From Pseudooceanicola lipolyticus (GTDB taxonomy: Bacteria; Pseudomonadota; Alphaproteobacteria; Rhodobacterales; Rhodobacteraceae), in assembly GCF_002786325.1 (NCBI RefSeq), contig NZ_PGTB01000021.1:1-42605 (forward strand): a stretch of DNA of 42,605 bases. Direction: 5' to 3'. Both the position numbers and the translations under genes were made by a program. A model generated the notes under the pieces. That model was not told where the DNA came from, did no database searches, and saw only the letters and a list, made by a program, of their open reading frames with translations. Positions 34,507 through 42,605 of the stretch are shown here, piece after piece (within the stretch, counting starts at the first letter, position 1; the number at the start of each line of letters is the position of its first letter).

Positions 34507-35253
34507 TCAATGCCCCGTCGGCGCACCATCCCGATTATCTGCCGCGGCCATGGCCTGCGCCACCCGCGCGCCGATCCGCCGCGCCCCCAGTTGCGAGGGG
34601 TGCACCCGGTCGACATACCAGTGGCGCTGATCCGCCGGATCGATCGCCCCTGCCGCCGTCACATAGAACACGCCTGCATTGCGCGCCGCCAGCCGTGCCA
34701 TCCGGGCGTTCAGCGCATCGATCTCGTCCTGGCAGCGGGCAAAGGGATTGGGTCGGACATTGCCGTCGTAATAGCCCAACAGCATGACCCGCGTGCCGCC
34801 TGTCGTCAGACCGCGCACAAAGCGCGGGATCTCGCCATCCCGGCCATCGGCGCTGATCAGCCCGTCCAGATTGGCGGTGCACCGCTGGCAGCCACATTCC
34901 GACATCAGGTCATTGGCACCGCCATTCAGCAGCACCCAGTCCCAGTCACCCGCCACATATTGCCGCCGGATGTCGCCGCCGCGCGCGGTGACCCGCGCGC
35001 TGGTGCTAGTAAATCGGGCGCCCGACACCGCGCGGTTTTCCACCGGCACCCCCATCTGTTCGGCCACCGCATCGCCCACCGAGGCGCCCCAGAAGGAATG
35101 AAACGCCAGGATGCTGTCGCCGATCACCAGGATCTCCGCATCCGCCCGCGGCGCCGGCCGGCCGCCGCAGGCGGCGGTCAAACACAGCAGCAACGCGCAC
35201 ATCCCCCACCGGGGCGCGCGGCAAAGGTGCCAGCTTTCACGAAAAAATCCCAT
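34507..35253 (-). CDS. SGNH/GDSL-type hydrolase, probable lipoprotein
   Basis: A 248-residue exported protein from 35253 (MGFFRESWHL), with AGAGGGGG upstream. The N-terminal hydrophobic segment WGMCALLLCLTAAC ends at a plausible lipobox cysteine (C29), so it may be a lipoprotein or simply exported. The SGNH motifs are in order: block I VIGDSILAFHS with the nucleophile Ser47, block II around AVSGARFT, block III LNGGANDLM with the oxyanion Asn, and block V YVDRVHPSQLG with the Asp-His pair. These proteins are esterases or deacylases; the substrate is unknown. Four cysteines in CGCQRC are unusual and may form disulfides or bind metal. It is on the same strand as the DUF924 gene upstream. Confidence 0.85.
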   Translation of the reverse strand: MGFFRESWHLCRAPRWGMCALLLCLTAACGGRPAPRADAEILVIGDSILAFHSFWGASVGDAVAEQMGVPVENRAVSGARFTSTSARVTARGGDIRRQYVAGDWDWVLLNGGANDLMSECGCQRCTANLDGLISADGRDGEIPRFVRGLTTGGTRVMLLGYYDGNVRPNPFARCQDEIDALNARMARLAARNAGVFYVTAAGAIDPADQRHWYVDRVHPSQLGARRIGARVAQAMAAADNRDGAPTGH

Positions 35254-35315
35254 GCCGCCCCCTCTTCCCAACTCCGCCACCAGTTAGGGCACGGGCCAGG
35301 CCGATCAATGGGCGC

Positions 35316-35338
35316 GCGTTGCCGGCCTCCGGCAACGC
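35316..35338 (-). terminator. Perfect hairpin between DUF924 gene and SGNH gene
   Basis: Perfect 10-bp arms GCGTTGCCGG (35316-35325) and CCGGCAACGC (35329-35338) with a 3-nt loop, 28 bp past the DUF924 stop (reading leftward) and 63 bp before the SGNH start. It lacks a T-run and may attenuate, or protect the end of the DUF924 transcript. Confidence 0.5.
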
Positions 35339-35365
35339 CAAGGCGATGTGTGGCGAGGTGGCGCC

Positions 35366-35947
35366 TTAGCCCACCACCGCCTGCAATTCGCGCACCGTGC
35401 GGCCATAGCCGCCATTGGAGACATAAGCGCTTTCCGCCCCGGTGGAACTGCGCTGCAGAACCTCGTTGCGGTAGGGGAAGCGTCCGAACTGGCGGATCAC
35501 CTCGCGATGCGCGCGGGCGTGCAACAGGTTGTCCGCTCCCGCCTTCGGCATTCTTTCATGCATCAGCCGGACACAGCGGTCCTGGTCGCACAGGTTTTCC
35601 GAATGCATCAGCGGCAGGTAGAAAAACTGCCGTGCCGGTTCGTCGATCTTCAGATCCCACCCCTTGCCGATGGCGGCCTTCGCCGCCGTCAGCGCCGCGC
35701 GGTCGCTGGAAAAGGCGCGCCCGGAGCCGCGAAACATGTTTCGGGGAAACTGATCTGTCAGGATGATATAGGCCAGCGCGCCACTCGGATAGGTCAGCCA
35801 GAGCGAATATCGCCCTTCCATGGCCCCTTCCCAGGTGGATTTGAACTTTTCGCTGATCTTCGCGTCCAAGGCGTCGCCGCCGTCATACCAGCCTTTCGGG
35901 CCGATTTCGTCTAACCAAAAACTCAGTACATCTTCAGGGCCAATCAT
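35366..35947 (-). CDS. DUF924 family protein
   Basis: A 193-residue soluble protein. The start at 35947 (MIGPEDVLSFWLDEIGPKGWY) matches the family's usual beginning; a longer frame to 35989 lacks support. Typical segments follow: LILTDQFPRNMFRGSGRAF (here YIILTDQF), FFYLPLMHSENLCDQD and ARAHREVIRQFGRFPYRNEV. The family has a helical, TPR-like fold and no proven function to my knowledge. GGAG lies close to the start. It is followed by a strong hairpin and then the SGNH gene, and precedes the MFS gene (stop at 36067) by 119 bp. Confidence 0.88.
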   Translation of the reverse strand: MIGPEDVLSFWLDEIGPKGWYDGGDALDAKISEKFKSTWEGAMEGRYSLWLTYPSGALAYIILTDQFPRNMFRGSGRAFSSDRAALTAAKAAIGKGWDLKIDEPARQFFYLPLMHSENLCDQDRCVRLMHERMPKAGADNLLHARAHREVIRQFGRFPYRNEVLQRSSTGAESAYVSNGGYGRTVRELQAVVG

Positions 35948-36016
35948 GGGCTCCACTCCACTTGTTCCACTACACACCCCCGGGCACATCTCAATCTAAA
36001 CGGGGATCTATGGGTA

Positions 36017-36029
36017 TGTTACAGTAACA
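36017..36029. promoter_or_regulatory. 13-bp palindrome upstream of the DUF924 gene
   Basis: TGTTAC-A-GTAACA is a perfect interrupted palindrome, 70 bp upstream of the DUF924 start, in an AT-rich stretch that also contains ATTGCAACAT. It may be an operator for DUF924 transcription. Confidence 0.4.
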
Positions 36030-36066
36030 AATTGCAACATCCGCGAAATGTTTCACAAAATCCGCA

Positions 36067-37329
36067 TTAAGCCGCTGATTGGTCCTCGCGATCGGCCTCG
36101 ATCGCAAGTTCCTGGGCAAATTCCACGGCCACGGGTGTCGAAGTCGGCGACATCGGCGACATTGTCCCCGTATCGGAAACCGGAACCGACGGGCGCTGAG
36201 TCATCCGATAGCCGGAATACGCCACCATCGCGAACAGCAAAACCAGCAGCAGCAGGAAGAAACCGGACGCGCCGAAGACCTGGTCGCCCATCAGCCAGCC
36301 GGTCACCAGCGGCCCCGCCACCGCGCCCAGCCCGTTGATGAAAACCAGCCCGCCCGAGGCGGCGGCCATATCCTCGTGCTGCAGGAAGTCGTTGGTATGG
36401 GCGATCAGCAGCGAATACAGCGGGTTGGTGGTGCCACCAATCACGAAGGCGGCGATCAGCAGCAGCGGATACACCCCGCCGAAAACCATCCCGATCAGCG
36501 ACCCGACACCGCCCAGCGCCGCCACGCTCAGGATCAGCACCCGCCGATCCATCCGGTCCGACAGCCAGCCCAGCGGATATTGCAGCAACAGCGCGCCGAC
36601 ATAGAACGAGCCGACAAAGAACGAGATCTGCGCCACCGTCAGCCCGGCCTCGGCGCCGTAAACCGCGCTCATCCCGAACTGGGCGGAAAACACGCTGCCC
36701 AGCAGGAACATGCCGACACAGCCCAGTGGCGAGATGTTCATGATCTGCCGCAGGCTCATCGGCTTGGTGGTTTCGAAGGCGGGGGTCGGGCTGATCGACA
36801 GCAGGATCGGCGCGAAGGAAACCGAGATCAGCACCGAGGCGATGATGAAGGTCTCGTATCCCGACGGGTCGGCCACCAGCATCAGCGCCTGGGCCACCAC
36901 CACGCCCAGCATCATCACGATCATATAGAGCGACAGCGCCTTGCCGCGGTTCTCGTTGCTGGCGGCATTGTTCAGCCAGCTTTCGGCGGTCACATACACG
37001 CCGGAAAAGCAGAACCCGATGATCACCCGCCCAATGATCCAGAACGCGGCCTCGTTCAGCAGCGGGTAAAGAATCATCACCGACGAGATCAGCGAGGCGA
37101 GCGCCGCAAAGACACGGACATGGCCGACGCGGCGGATCATGTCGGGCGCCATGCGCGAGCCGCCCAGGAAGCCGACGAAATAGGCCGCCATGACAAAGGA
37201 CATCTGCAATGTCGAGAATCCCTCGATATTGCCGCGCACGCCCAGCAGCGTGCCCTGCAACCCGTTGCCCACCATAAGCAGGCCGAGTCCGAGGAACAGC
37301 GCCCAGGCGCTGGTGAGAACTTGCAGCAT
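36067..37329 (-). CDS. MFS transporter (YcaD-like)
   Basis: A 420-residue permease with 12 predicted helices, opening LTSAWALFLGLGLLMVGNGL. Conserved points are a GGSRMAPDMIRRVGHVRVF loop (MFS motif A region), the GRVIIGFCFSGVYVTAESWL segment typical of YcaD-type proteins, and LGWLSDRMDRRVLI in the second half. A 50-residue hydrophilic tail (TGTMSPMSPTSTPVAVE) follows the last helix. Substrate unknown. Its ribosome-binding site GGGGAGATCCCC is itself a palindrome. It follows queA on the same strand across 105 bp. Confidence 0.9.
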   Translation of the reverse strand: MLQVLTSAWALFLGLGLLMVGNGLQGTLLGVRGNIEGFSTLQMSFVMAAYFVGFLGGSRMAPDMIRRVGHVRVFAALASLISSVMILYPLLNEAAFWIIGRVIIGFCFSGVYVTAESWLNNAASNENRGKALSLYMIVMMLGVVVAQALMLVADPSGYETFIIASVLISVSFAPILLSISPTPAFETTKPMSLRQIMNISPLGCVGMFLLGSVFSAQFGMSAVYGAEAGLTVAQISFFVGSFYVGALLLQYPLGWLSDRMDRRVLILSVAALGGVGSLIGMVFGGVYPLLLIAAFVIGGTTNPLYSLLIAHTNDFLQHEDMAAASGGLVFINGLGAVAGPLVTGWLMGDQVFGASGFFLLLLVLLFAMVAYSGYRMTQRPSVPVSDTGTMSPMSPTSTPVAVEFAQELAIEADREDQSAA

Positions 37330-37434
37330 GGGGATCTCCCCGTGTTCGACTGTGTCGTTTCGATTTCGGGCCGGTATCGGCCGGTGACTCGCGATGGGTC
37401 GCCTTGATCTGCGACAGCCGCCCTGTCGTTTTCG

Positions 37435-38523
37435 TTACAGGTCAGCCTGATCTTGCCCGTTTCTTTCAGGCCCGTCGCCGGGGATCAACAGCGACGCGTC
37501 GCCATAGGAAAAAAAGCGGTATCGCGCCGCCACCGCATGGTCATAGATCCGGCGCACCCGGTCATGGCCGATCAGCGCCGCCACCAGCATCAGCAGGGTG
37601 GATTTCGGCAAATGGAAATTGGTGATCAGCGCATCGGTGACCTGAAAGCGAAAGCCCGGATAGATGAAGATATCGGTCTTGCCCCGCCACGGCGCGATGG
37701 TGCCGCCCCGCGCCGCGCTTTCGATCAGGCGCAGCGCGGTGGTGCCCACCGGAATCACCCGCCCGCCGGCGGCCTGTGTCGCCGCAATCTCGGCGGCGGC
37801 GGTGTCGGTCACCTCGCCCCATTCGGCATGCATCTTGTGGGTGGTGACATCCTCCACCTTCACCGGCAGGAAGGTGCCCGCGCCCACATGCAGAGTGACA
37901 TAGGTGAACCCGATTCCCATCCCGGCCAGCCGGTTCAGCAGCGCCTGGTCGAAATGCAGCGAAGCGGTGGGCGCAGCCACCGCACCGGGCACGCGGGCAA
38001 AGACCGTCTGATAGTCGGTCCGGTCGCGGTCATCCGCACCCCGGCGCGCGGCGATATAGGGCGGCAGCGGCATCTCGCCGGCCTGCGCCAGCGCGGCGTC
38101 GAATTCGTCACCCGCCAGGTTGAACCGCAGAAGTCCCTGCCCGTCTTCCACCGCCTCCAGCCGCGCGGCAAGCGTTTCCCCAAAGCGGATCTCTTCGCCG
38201 ACCTTCACTTTTTTCAGCGGCTTCAGCAGCGCCGCCCAGCGTCCGTCGGTCCGCGGTTCCAGCAGCGTCACTTCGATCCGTGCGGCGGTCTCGCCCTGTG
38301 CGCCGCTGCGGTGGCGCTGTCCGCTCAGGCGCGCCGGAATCACCGCGGTGTCGTTCAGCACCAGCCGATCACCCGGGCGCAGCCAGCGCGCCAGGTCGGT
38401 GAACCGCGCATCGGTGATCGCCTCCGGCTCGGCCACCAGCAGGCGCGAGGCCGAGCGGGGCACCGCCGGACGGTCGGCGATCAGATCCTCGGGCAGGTCG
38501 AAATCAAAATCGGCAAGTTTCAT
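37435..38523 (-). CDS. queA: tRNA preQ1(34) S-adenosylmethionine ribosyltransferase-isomerase
   Basis: A 362-residue enzyme of queuosine synthesis that transfers and isomerises the ribosyl part of S-adenosylmethionine to preQ1 in tRNA position 34, giving epoxyqueuosine. It opens [20 protein letters not shown] and has [90 protein letters not shown] and [16 protein letters not shown], all typical. Full length. It is the first gene of a leftward pair with the MFS gene and follows the large envelope gene by 45 bp, with little room for a separate promoter. Confidence 0.96.
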   Translation of the reverse strand: MKLADFDFDLPEDLIADRPAVPRSASRLLVAEPEAITDARFTDLARWLRPGDRLVLNDTAVIPARLSGQRHRSGAQGETAARIEVTLLEPRTDGRWAALLKPLKKVKVGEEIRFGETLAARLEAVEDGQGLLRFNLAGDEFDAALAQAGEMPLPPYIAARRGADDRDRTDYQTVFARVPGAVAAPTASLHFDQALLNRLAGMGIGFTYVTLHVGAGTFLPVKVEDVTTHKMHAEWGEVTDTAAAEIAATQAAGGRVIPVGTTALRLIESAARGGTIAPWRGKTDIFIYPGFRFQVTDALITNFHLPKSTLLMLVAALIGHDRVRRIYDHAVAARYRFFSYGDASLLIPGDGPERNGQDQADL

Positions 38524-38568
38524 GCCGCCGCGCTTTAGCGGCTTGTTCGCGGCTTTGCCACAGCTAGT

Positions 38569-41500
38569 TCAGCGTCCGCCGGTGCTGTCCGCCCCCTGAT
38601 AGGGGGTCGAGCGATCAACGGTTTCGCGCGCCGGCGCATCCGGGTCCTGCGGCGGCGGCGCGCGGAAGATCTCGCGGAACACGCTGGGCGTCAGGGCCGA
38701 CAGCGGATTGACGCTGACCGCCGGGTCCTGCGCGGTGCCACGCAGGGTATAGTTGAACCCCAGCAGCCCTTCGCCCTTGCGGGTCAGCACCGCGCCGATG
38801 CCGTTCAAAACATAAACGGGCGAGATCACCCCCTGCATGTCCAGCCGGCCGCTGACCATATCGAAAATGCCGTCCATCGACAGCCCGATGGACGGCCCAA
38901 CCGCACTTGAGGAATACAGGGTCAGCTGTGACGGAGACAGCCGGAAGCGCGCATCGACCTCGGAGAACTGGATTCCCTGCCCGGTCATTTCATCCAGCAG
39001 GCCGATCACGCTGACCGAGTTCAGCAGCGCCGCAATTGCCGGTGCGTCGCGCACCCGCGTGTCGGTGACCCGCAACGTGCCGTTGAACTGCCCGGCCGTG
39101 TCCACCGGGGTCAGCACCAGGTTGAAATCGCCGCCACGTCCCTGCCGCAAGATCCCGGCCGAACGGAACACTCCCCCGGCATCGTCCGACCGCAGCCGCA
39201 CCGCGTTGCGCCCGCCCTGGGGCACCAATTCGCCCGACACCGCGGTCTGGCCGTTGACCAGCCCGCTAAACGCGCCGTTCAAACCGCCCGAGGTGGTGAA
39301 ATCGCCGGTCACGTTGGTCAGCGCGATGGTGTCGCTGATCTGCAACCGGTCCAGCGCCACTGACAGCGGCCCCGAGGCACCTCGCGATCCGCCGAAGGCG
39401 GCGCTGCGCATGTCCAGGCTGCCGCCTCTGATCTGGGTCTCGGGCGGCGCATCGCCGCGCCCCACCAGGTCGACCTGCGCGTTCAGCCAGTTGCCGATCC
39501 GGACCGAGCTGAAACTGGCCCGGTCAAGCCCGCCATCCGCGCGCGTCTGCACCGTGCCGGTGGCGGCCAGCCCCGCCGCCTGCAGCTCCAGACGGTCGAT
39601 CCGCGCCGCGGTTCCCAGCCGGCCCTCCAGTTCCAGCCGCCCTTCGGTCTGCGCAGCCTTGGCCCAGCCCAGTTCCGGCAGGCTCAGCCGCAGACCTTCC
39701 AGATCGGACCGCAGCCTTAGTGCCGGCGGTTCGCCGGGCGCAAAGTCGAGCGTGAAGTCGCCGCGCCCCTCTCCGGCGACGCTTCCGGGGGGCAGGCCGA
39801 TATTCAGCGTGTCGACCAAATCCGGCGACAGGGTGATCGCCCCCGAAAGCCGGCTGGCCTTGCCCACGCCCTGGCCCAGCGGCTGGGTCCAGCTGACATC
39901 GGCGGGCACGTCGTCCAGAAGCCCCGCCCCGGCCAGGGTGATCCGGCTTTGATCGCCGGTGATCCGCAGCCGCGGCGCCGTGACGGTGTGGCCCGGCACC
40001 AGCACGTCACTGGCGACATCCGCGATCGCGCCGTCGACATGGAACTCGATCTCGCTTAACGGCACCTTGTCCTTCAGCGGCAGCGCCAGGGTGCCGCCGA
40101 CCTGCACCTGCCCTTGCGCCAGATCGGGGGTAAAGGGCGTGCCCTTCAGCACCTGAAGCGGCGGACGGTTCAGCAGCGACATCACCGCCTTGACCGGCCC
40201 CGCCCCCTGGATCCGGACGATCCCCGGCGCGCCCTGCTTGATGCCGGTATCGGGCACGATGAACGAAGTGCCCGACACGTCCAGCGCGCTGCCCTGATCC
40301 GCCAGCACCCGCCCCGCGGTTGCGGTGACGGTAAAGCGATTGTCGATGAAGGTGGCCTGCCCCGCCGCACCGGTGATCGGCGGCATGGTTTTAAGGAACC
40401 GGATCTCGGCATCCTGAAAATCGAAATCGGCATAGATATTCGGGCGCGCGCCGGGTTCGCCGCGCAGGGCGAAATTGATGTCGCGCAGCAGCCCGCCGGT
40501 AAAGTTGCGCGCGGCCCAGTCCCGCGGCTTGGGCGCCACCCGCGCCGGCCAGAGCGCCACCACCCGGTCCGGCGTCATTTGGTCGATCCGGCCATCCAGC
40601 GCCAGCCGCCAGCCCGATTGTCCCGCATCGAAACCGCCCGACAGGTGCAGCGCGCTGTCGCCGTCCTGCACCACGGCTTCGCCCAGCGTCAGGCGGAACG
40701 GCCTCAGTTCCAGCCGGAAATCGGCAGTGGCCCGGTCCAGCTCCAGCGGCTGGTCATACATGCCTTCGGGATCGATGCTCAGCCCGGTCAGGCTGAATTG
40801 CCCGACCAGATCGCTCAGCGCGCCGCCTTCGCCGCCGAGATAGGCGCGGCCCTCGGCGCTGCCTGATCCCCAGGCCGTGGCAACCGAAAGCTCGTCAAAA
40901 CTCAGCATCCGCTCGCTGGGCGTATAGGTGAAATAGCTGCGCGCGCCCTCGAAGGGCACCGGGTGCGCCGCGTCGGCCGGCTGCAGCGCCCCCGCGCCGA
41001 TCTGGAGTGTCGCCGACAGCCGCCCCAGCGCACCCTCCGCGTCGACGCTGCCGCGCAACGCCCCCGAGATCGGCGCGCGCAACACGCCCAACCAGTTCAG
41101 CGCGACATTCTGCGCCGCCACGTCCTGCGCTGGCACGTCGCGCACCGAAATGCCAAACTCCGCGTCGGGCGCGCCGATCCGGGTCGTATAATTCGCCTCG
41201 GCCAGGCTGGCGGAATCACCGCCGCCCAGCAGCGCGAAACTGGAGGCCAGGCGCAGCTCGTCACCGTCGCGGTCCAGCTGGATGCGGCCGCCATCCAGGG
41301 TCCAACCGCGCCCCTGGCTCAGATCCTCATAGCGCAGCGTCAGCCCCTCGATTTCGAAGGCGGTCAGCGCCGATAAGGGCGGCATCGCCAGCTGCTCGCT
41401 CCAGGTTGCGATCAGCTGTGGCAGGTTGGCGGCGCTGCGCACCGGGGCGTTGCCCTCACCGAAATACAGCTCGATCTTGCCGTCGACATTGCGCTGCAAG

Positions 41501-41913
41501 GTGGCGATGGCGCCCGACAGGTAGATCCGCTTCGGCTGTATCCGCCCCTTCAGCAGCGGCCGCATTGCCAGGCTGGCCTCGGCATTGGCCAGCTGCACCA
41601 GGGTCTGCCCATCCGGCGCGATCAGCGCCATGTCGAGCAGCCGCACGCGCGGCCGCCAGCCTTTCCGCAGCACGAATTCCAGCTCGGAGAAGTTCAGTTG
41701 CAGATCTTCGCCCAGGTCCTGTTCGACGCGGGTTTCGATCCGGTCGCGGACCCAGCTGGGCGCACGGATGGTCTGCCCCACCAGGACATAGACCAGCAGC
41801 GCGGCCATGACCGAGATGCCCAGCACGAACGAAATCGACATATGCAGGGCGTGTCCCCAACGCGACCTGCGGCGGGGTCGAACGGGGGGCGTGCTGTCGT
41901 CGTCCGTGTTCAT
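38569..41913 (-). CDS. Large AsmA/YhdP-like envelope protein (DUF3971)
   Basis: A 1114-residue protein with one N-terminal membrane helix (LHMSISFVLGISVMAALLVYV, about 24-44) after a basic cytoplasmic tail (VRPRRRSRWG), and a very long periplasmic part of repeated beta-rich segments. The start at 41913 (MNTDDDSTPPV) is preferred to 42012. The C-terminal region (SVIGLLDEMTGQGIQFSEVDARF, then YNFTLRGTAQDP-like GFNYTLRGTA) matches the AsmA_2/TamB-like end of YhdP-type proteins, which are thought to form a hydrophobic groove that moves phospholipid between membranes. The last 35 residues are proline-rich and disordered. Divergent from bcp across 98 bp; queA lies downstream. Confidence 0.85.
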   Translation of the reverse strand: MNTDDDSTPPVRPRRRSRWGHALHMSISFVLGISVMAALLVYVLVGQTIRAPSWVRDRIETRVEQDLGEDLQLNFSELEFVLRKGWRPRVRLLDMALIAPDGQTLVQLANAEASLAMRPLLKGRIQPKRIYLSGAIATLQRNVDGKIELYFGEGNAPVRSAANLPQLIATWSEQLAMPPLSALTAFEIEGLTLRYEDLSQGRGWTLDGGRIQLDRDGDELRLASSFALLGGGDSASLAEANYTTRIGAPDAEFGISVRDVPAQDVAAQNVALNWLGVLRAPISGALRGSVDAEGALGRLSATLQIGAGALQPADAAHPVPFEGARSYFTYTPSERMLSFDELSVATAWGSGSAEGRAYLGGEGGALSDLVGQFSLTGLSIDPEGMYDQPLELDRATADFRLELRPFRLTLGEAVVQDGDSALHLSGGFDAGQSGWRLALDGRIDQMTPDRVVALWPARVAPKPRDWAARNFTGGLLRDINFALRGEPGARPNIYADFDFQDAEIRFLKTMPPITGAAGQATFIDNRFTVTATAGRVLADQGSALDVSGTSFIVPDTGIKQGAPGIVRIQGAGPVKAVMSLLNRPPLQVLKGTPFTPDLAQGQVQVGGTLALPLKDKVPLSEIEFHVDGAIADVASDVLVPGHTVTAPRLRITGDQSRITLAGAGLLDDVPADVSWTQPLGQGVGKASRLSGAITLSPDLVDTLNIGLPPGSVAGEGRGDFTLDFAPGEPPALRLRSDLEGLRLSLPELGWAKAAQTEGRLELEGRLGTAARIDRLELQAAGLAATGTVQTRADGGLDRASFSSVRIGNWLNAQVDLVGRGDAPPETQIRGGSLDMRSAAFGGSRGASGPLSVALDRLQISDTIALTNVTGDFTTSGGLNGAFSGLVNGQTAVSGELVPQGGRNAVRLRSDDAGGVFRSAGILRQGRGGDFNLVLTPVDTAGQFNGTLRVTDTRVRDAPAIAALLNSVSVIGLLDEMTGQGIQFSEVDARFRLSPSQLTLYSSSAVGPSIGLSMDGIFDMVSGRLDMQGVISPVYVLNGIGAVLTRKGEGLLGFNYTLRGTAQDPAVSVNPLSALTPSVFREIFRAPPPQDPDAPARETVDRSTPYQGADSTGGR

Positions 41914-42011
41914 GCGGGCGGTTGCCCTCGATTTCAACCTCAATGCCTTTATTGTCGCCCAGAGCAGATTATTATGAAACTCACAATTGCCCCAACCACC
42001 GGAGCCACGCA

Positions 42012-42469
<458 letters not shown>

Positions 42470-42473
<4 letters not shown>

Positions 42474-42605
42474 GCGTCAGCCTGGCCGAGCGGGCGGCCG
42501 AGATCCTGACCACCGCCGACGGGCGCGCCAAAACGGCGCTGTCGCGCAGCCATGCCGCCGACTGGTTCGCAGCGCGCGCCGGTGAGGCGCCGCCGATTGC
42601 CATCG
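42470..42605 (+). CDS. DUF455 family ferritin-like protein, 3' end outside window
   Basis: The frame begins at a TTG (42470) that overlaps the bcp stop (TTGA) and stays open to the window end, about 45 codons: SLAERAAEILTTADGRAKTA, then LSRSHAADWFAARAGEAPPI. This is the usual N-terminus of DUF455 proteins, predicted ferritin-like helical-bundle proteins often found after bcp in alphaproteobacteria. The overlap suggests translational coupling with bcp and a shared role in oxidative stress. Function and the metal site lie beyond the window. Confidence 0.75.

Overview
The window looks like chromosomal DNA of a high-GC alphaproteobacterium of the Rhodobacteraceae/Roseobacteraceae (Roseobacter group). 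The reasons are the gene families (DUF3422, VPLPA-CTERM surface proteins, the second roseobacter-type GAPDH, CoA-acylating methylmalonate-semialdehyde dehydrogenase, a DUF455 gene after bcp), a GTTC-N7-GTTC type LexA box before uvrA, and strong GC3 bias that creates long antisense ORFs. I see no tRNA, rRNA, CRISPR array, IS element, phage gene or plasmid function. The content is mostly housekeeping and catabolic, and I did not find an obvious new defence or mobile system.

Layout. 1-855: 3' part of a GT4 glycosyltransferase. 929-11612: a divergent peptide uptake and hydrolysis locus. The leftward operon encodes a fused double ABC ATPase, an ArgE-like deacetylase and three tandem M20 amidohydrolase paralogues; the rightward operon encodes the substrate-binding protein and two permeases. 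A perfect intercistronic hairpin and an internal promoter candidate separate the binding protein from the permeases. 11632-14009: two membrane proteins (DUF3422, DUF808). 14191-17592: a GAPDH whose coenzyme-pocket residues point to NADP use, preceded by two LacI-family-type palindromes, then a sulfotransferase-like gene, two very small genes and coaD. 17665-19058: a CBS-domain protein and a LysR regulator.

19164-27531: valine/branched-chain catabolism. mmsA lies next to the divergent LysR gene, and isobutyryl-CoA dehydrogenase, 3-hydroxyisobutyryl-CoA hydrolase and mmsB form a tight operon 3.8 kb downstream. Between them are a small unknown gene, two VPLPA-CTERM exported proteins and a YbdK-type carboxylate-amine ligase, with dyads and bidirectional terminators.

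27675-42605: a small exported protein, uvrA with its SOS box, an MFS permease, a DUF892 ferritin-like stress protein, lpdA with a dyad upstream, an SGNH lipoprotein hydrolase, a DUF924 protein, a second MFS permease, queA, a large AsmA/YhdP-like envelope protein, the peroxiredoxin gene bcp and the start of a DUF455 gene.

Most interesting for follow-up: the GAPDH with its twin operators, the three M20 paralogues coupled to one peptide transporter, the two VPLPA-CTERM genes flanking ybdK inside a split valine pathway, and the dyads at 22084-22113 and 34471-34492. All assignments come from reading motifs and context; no database search was run.
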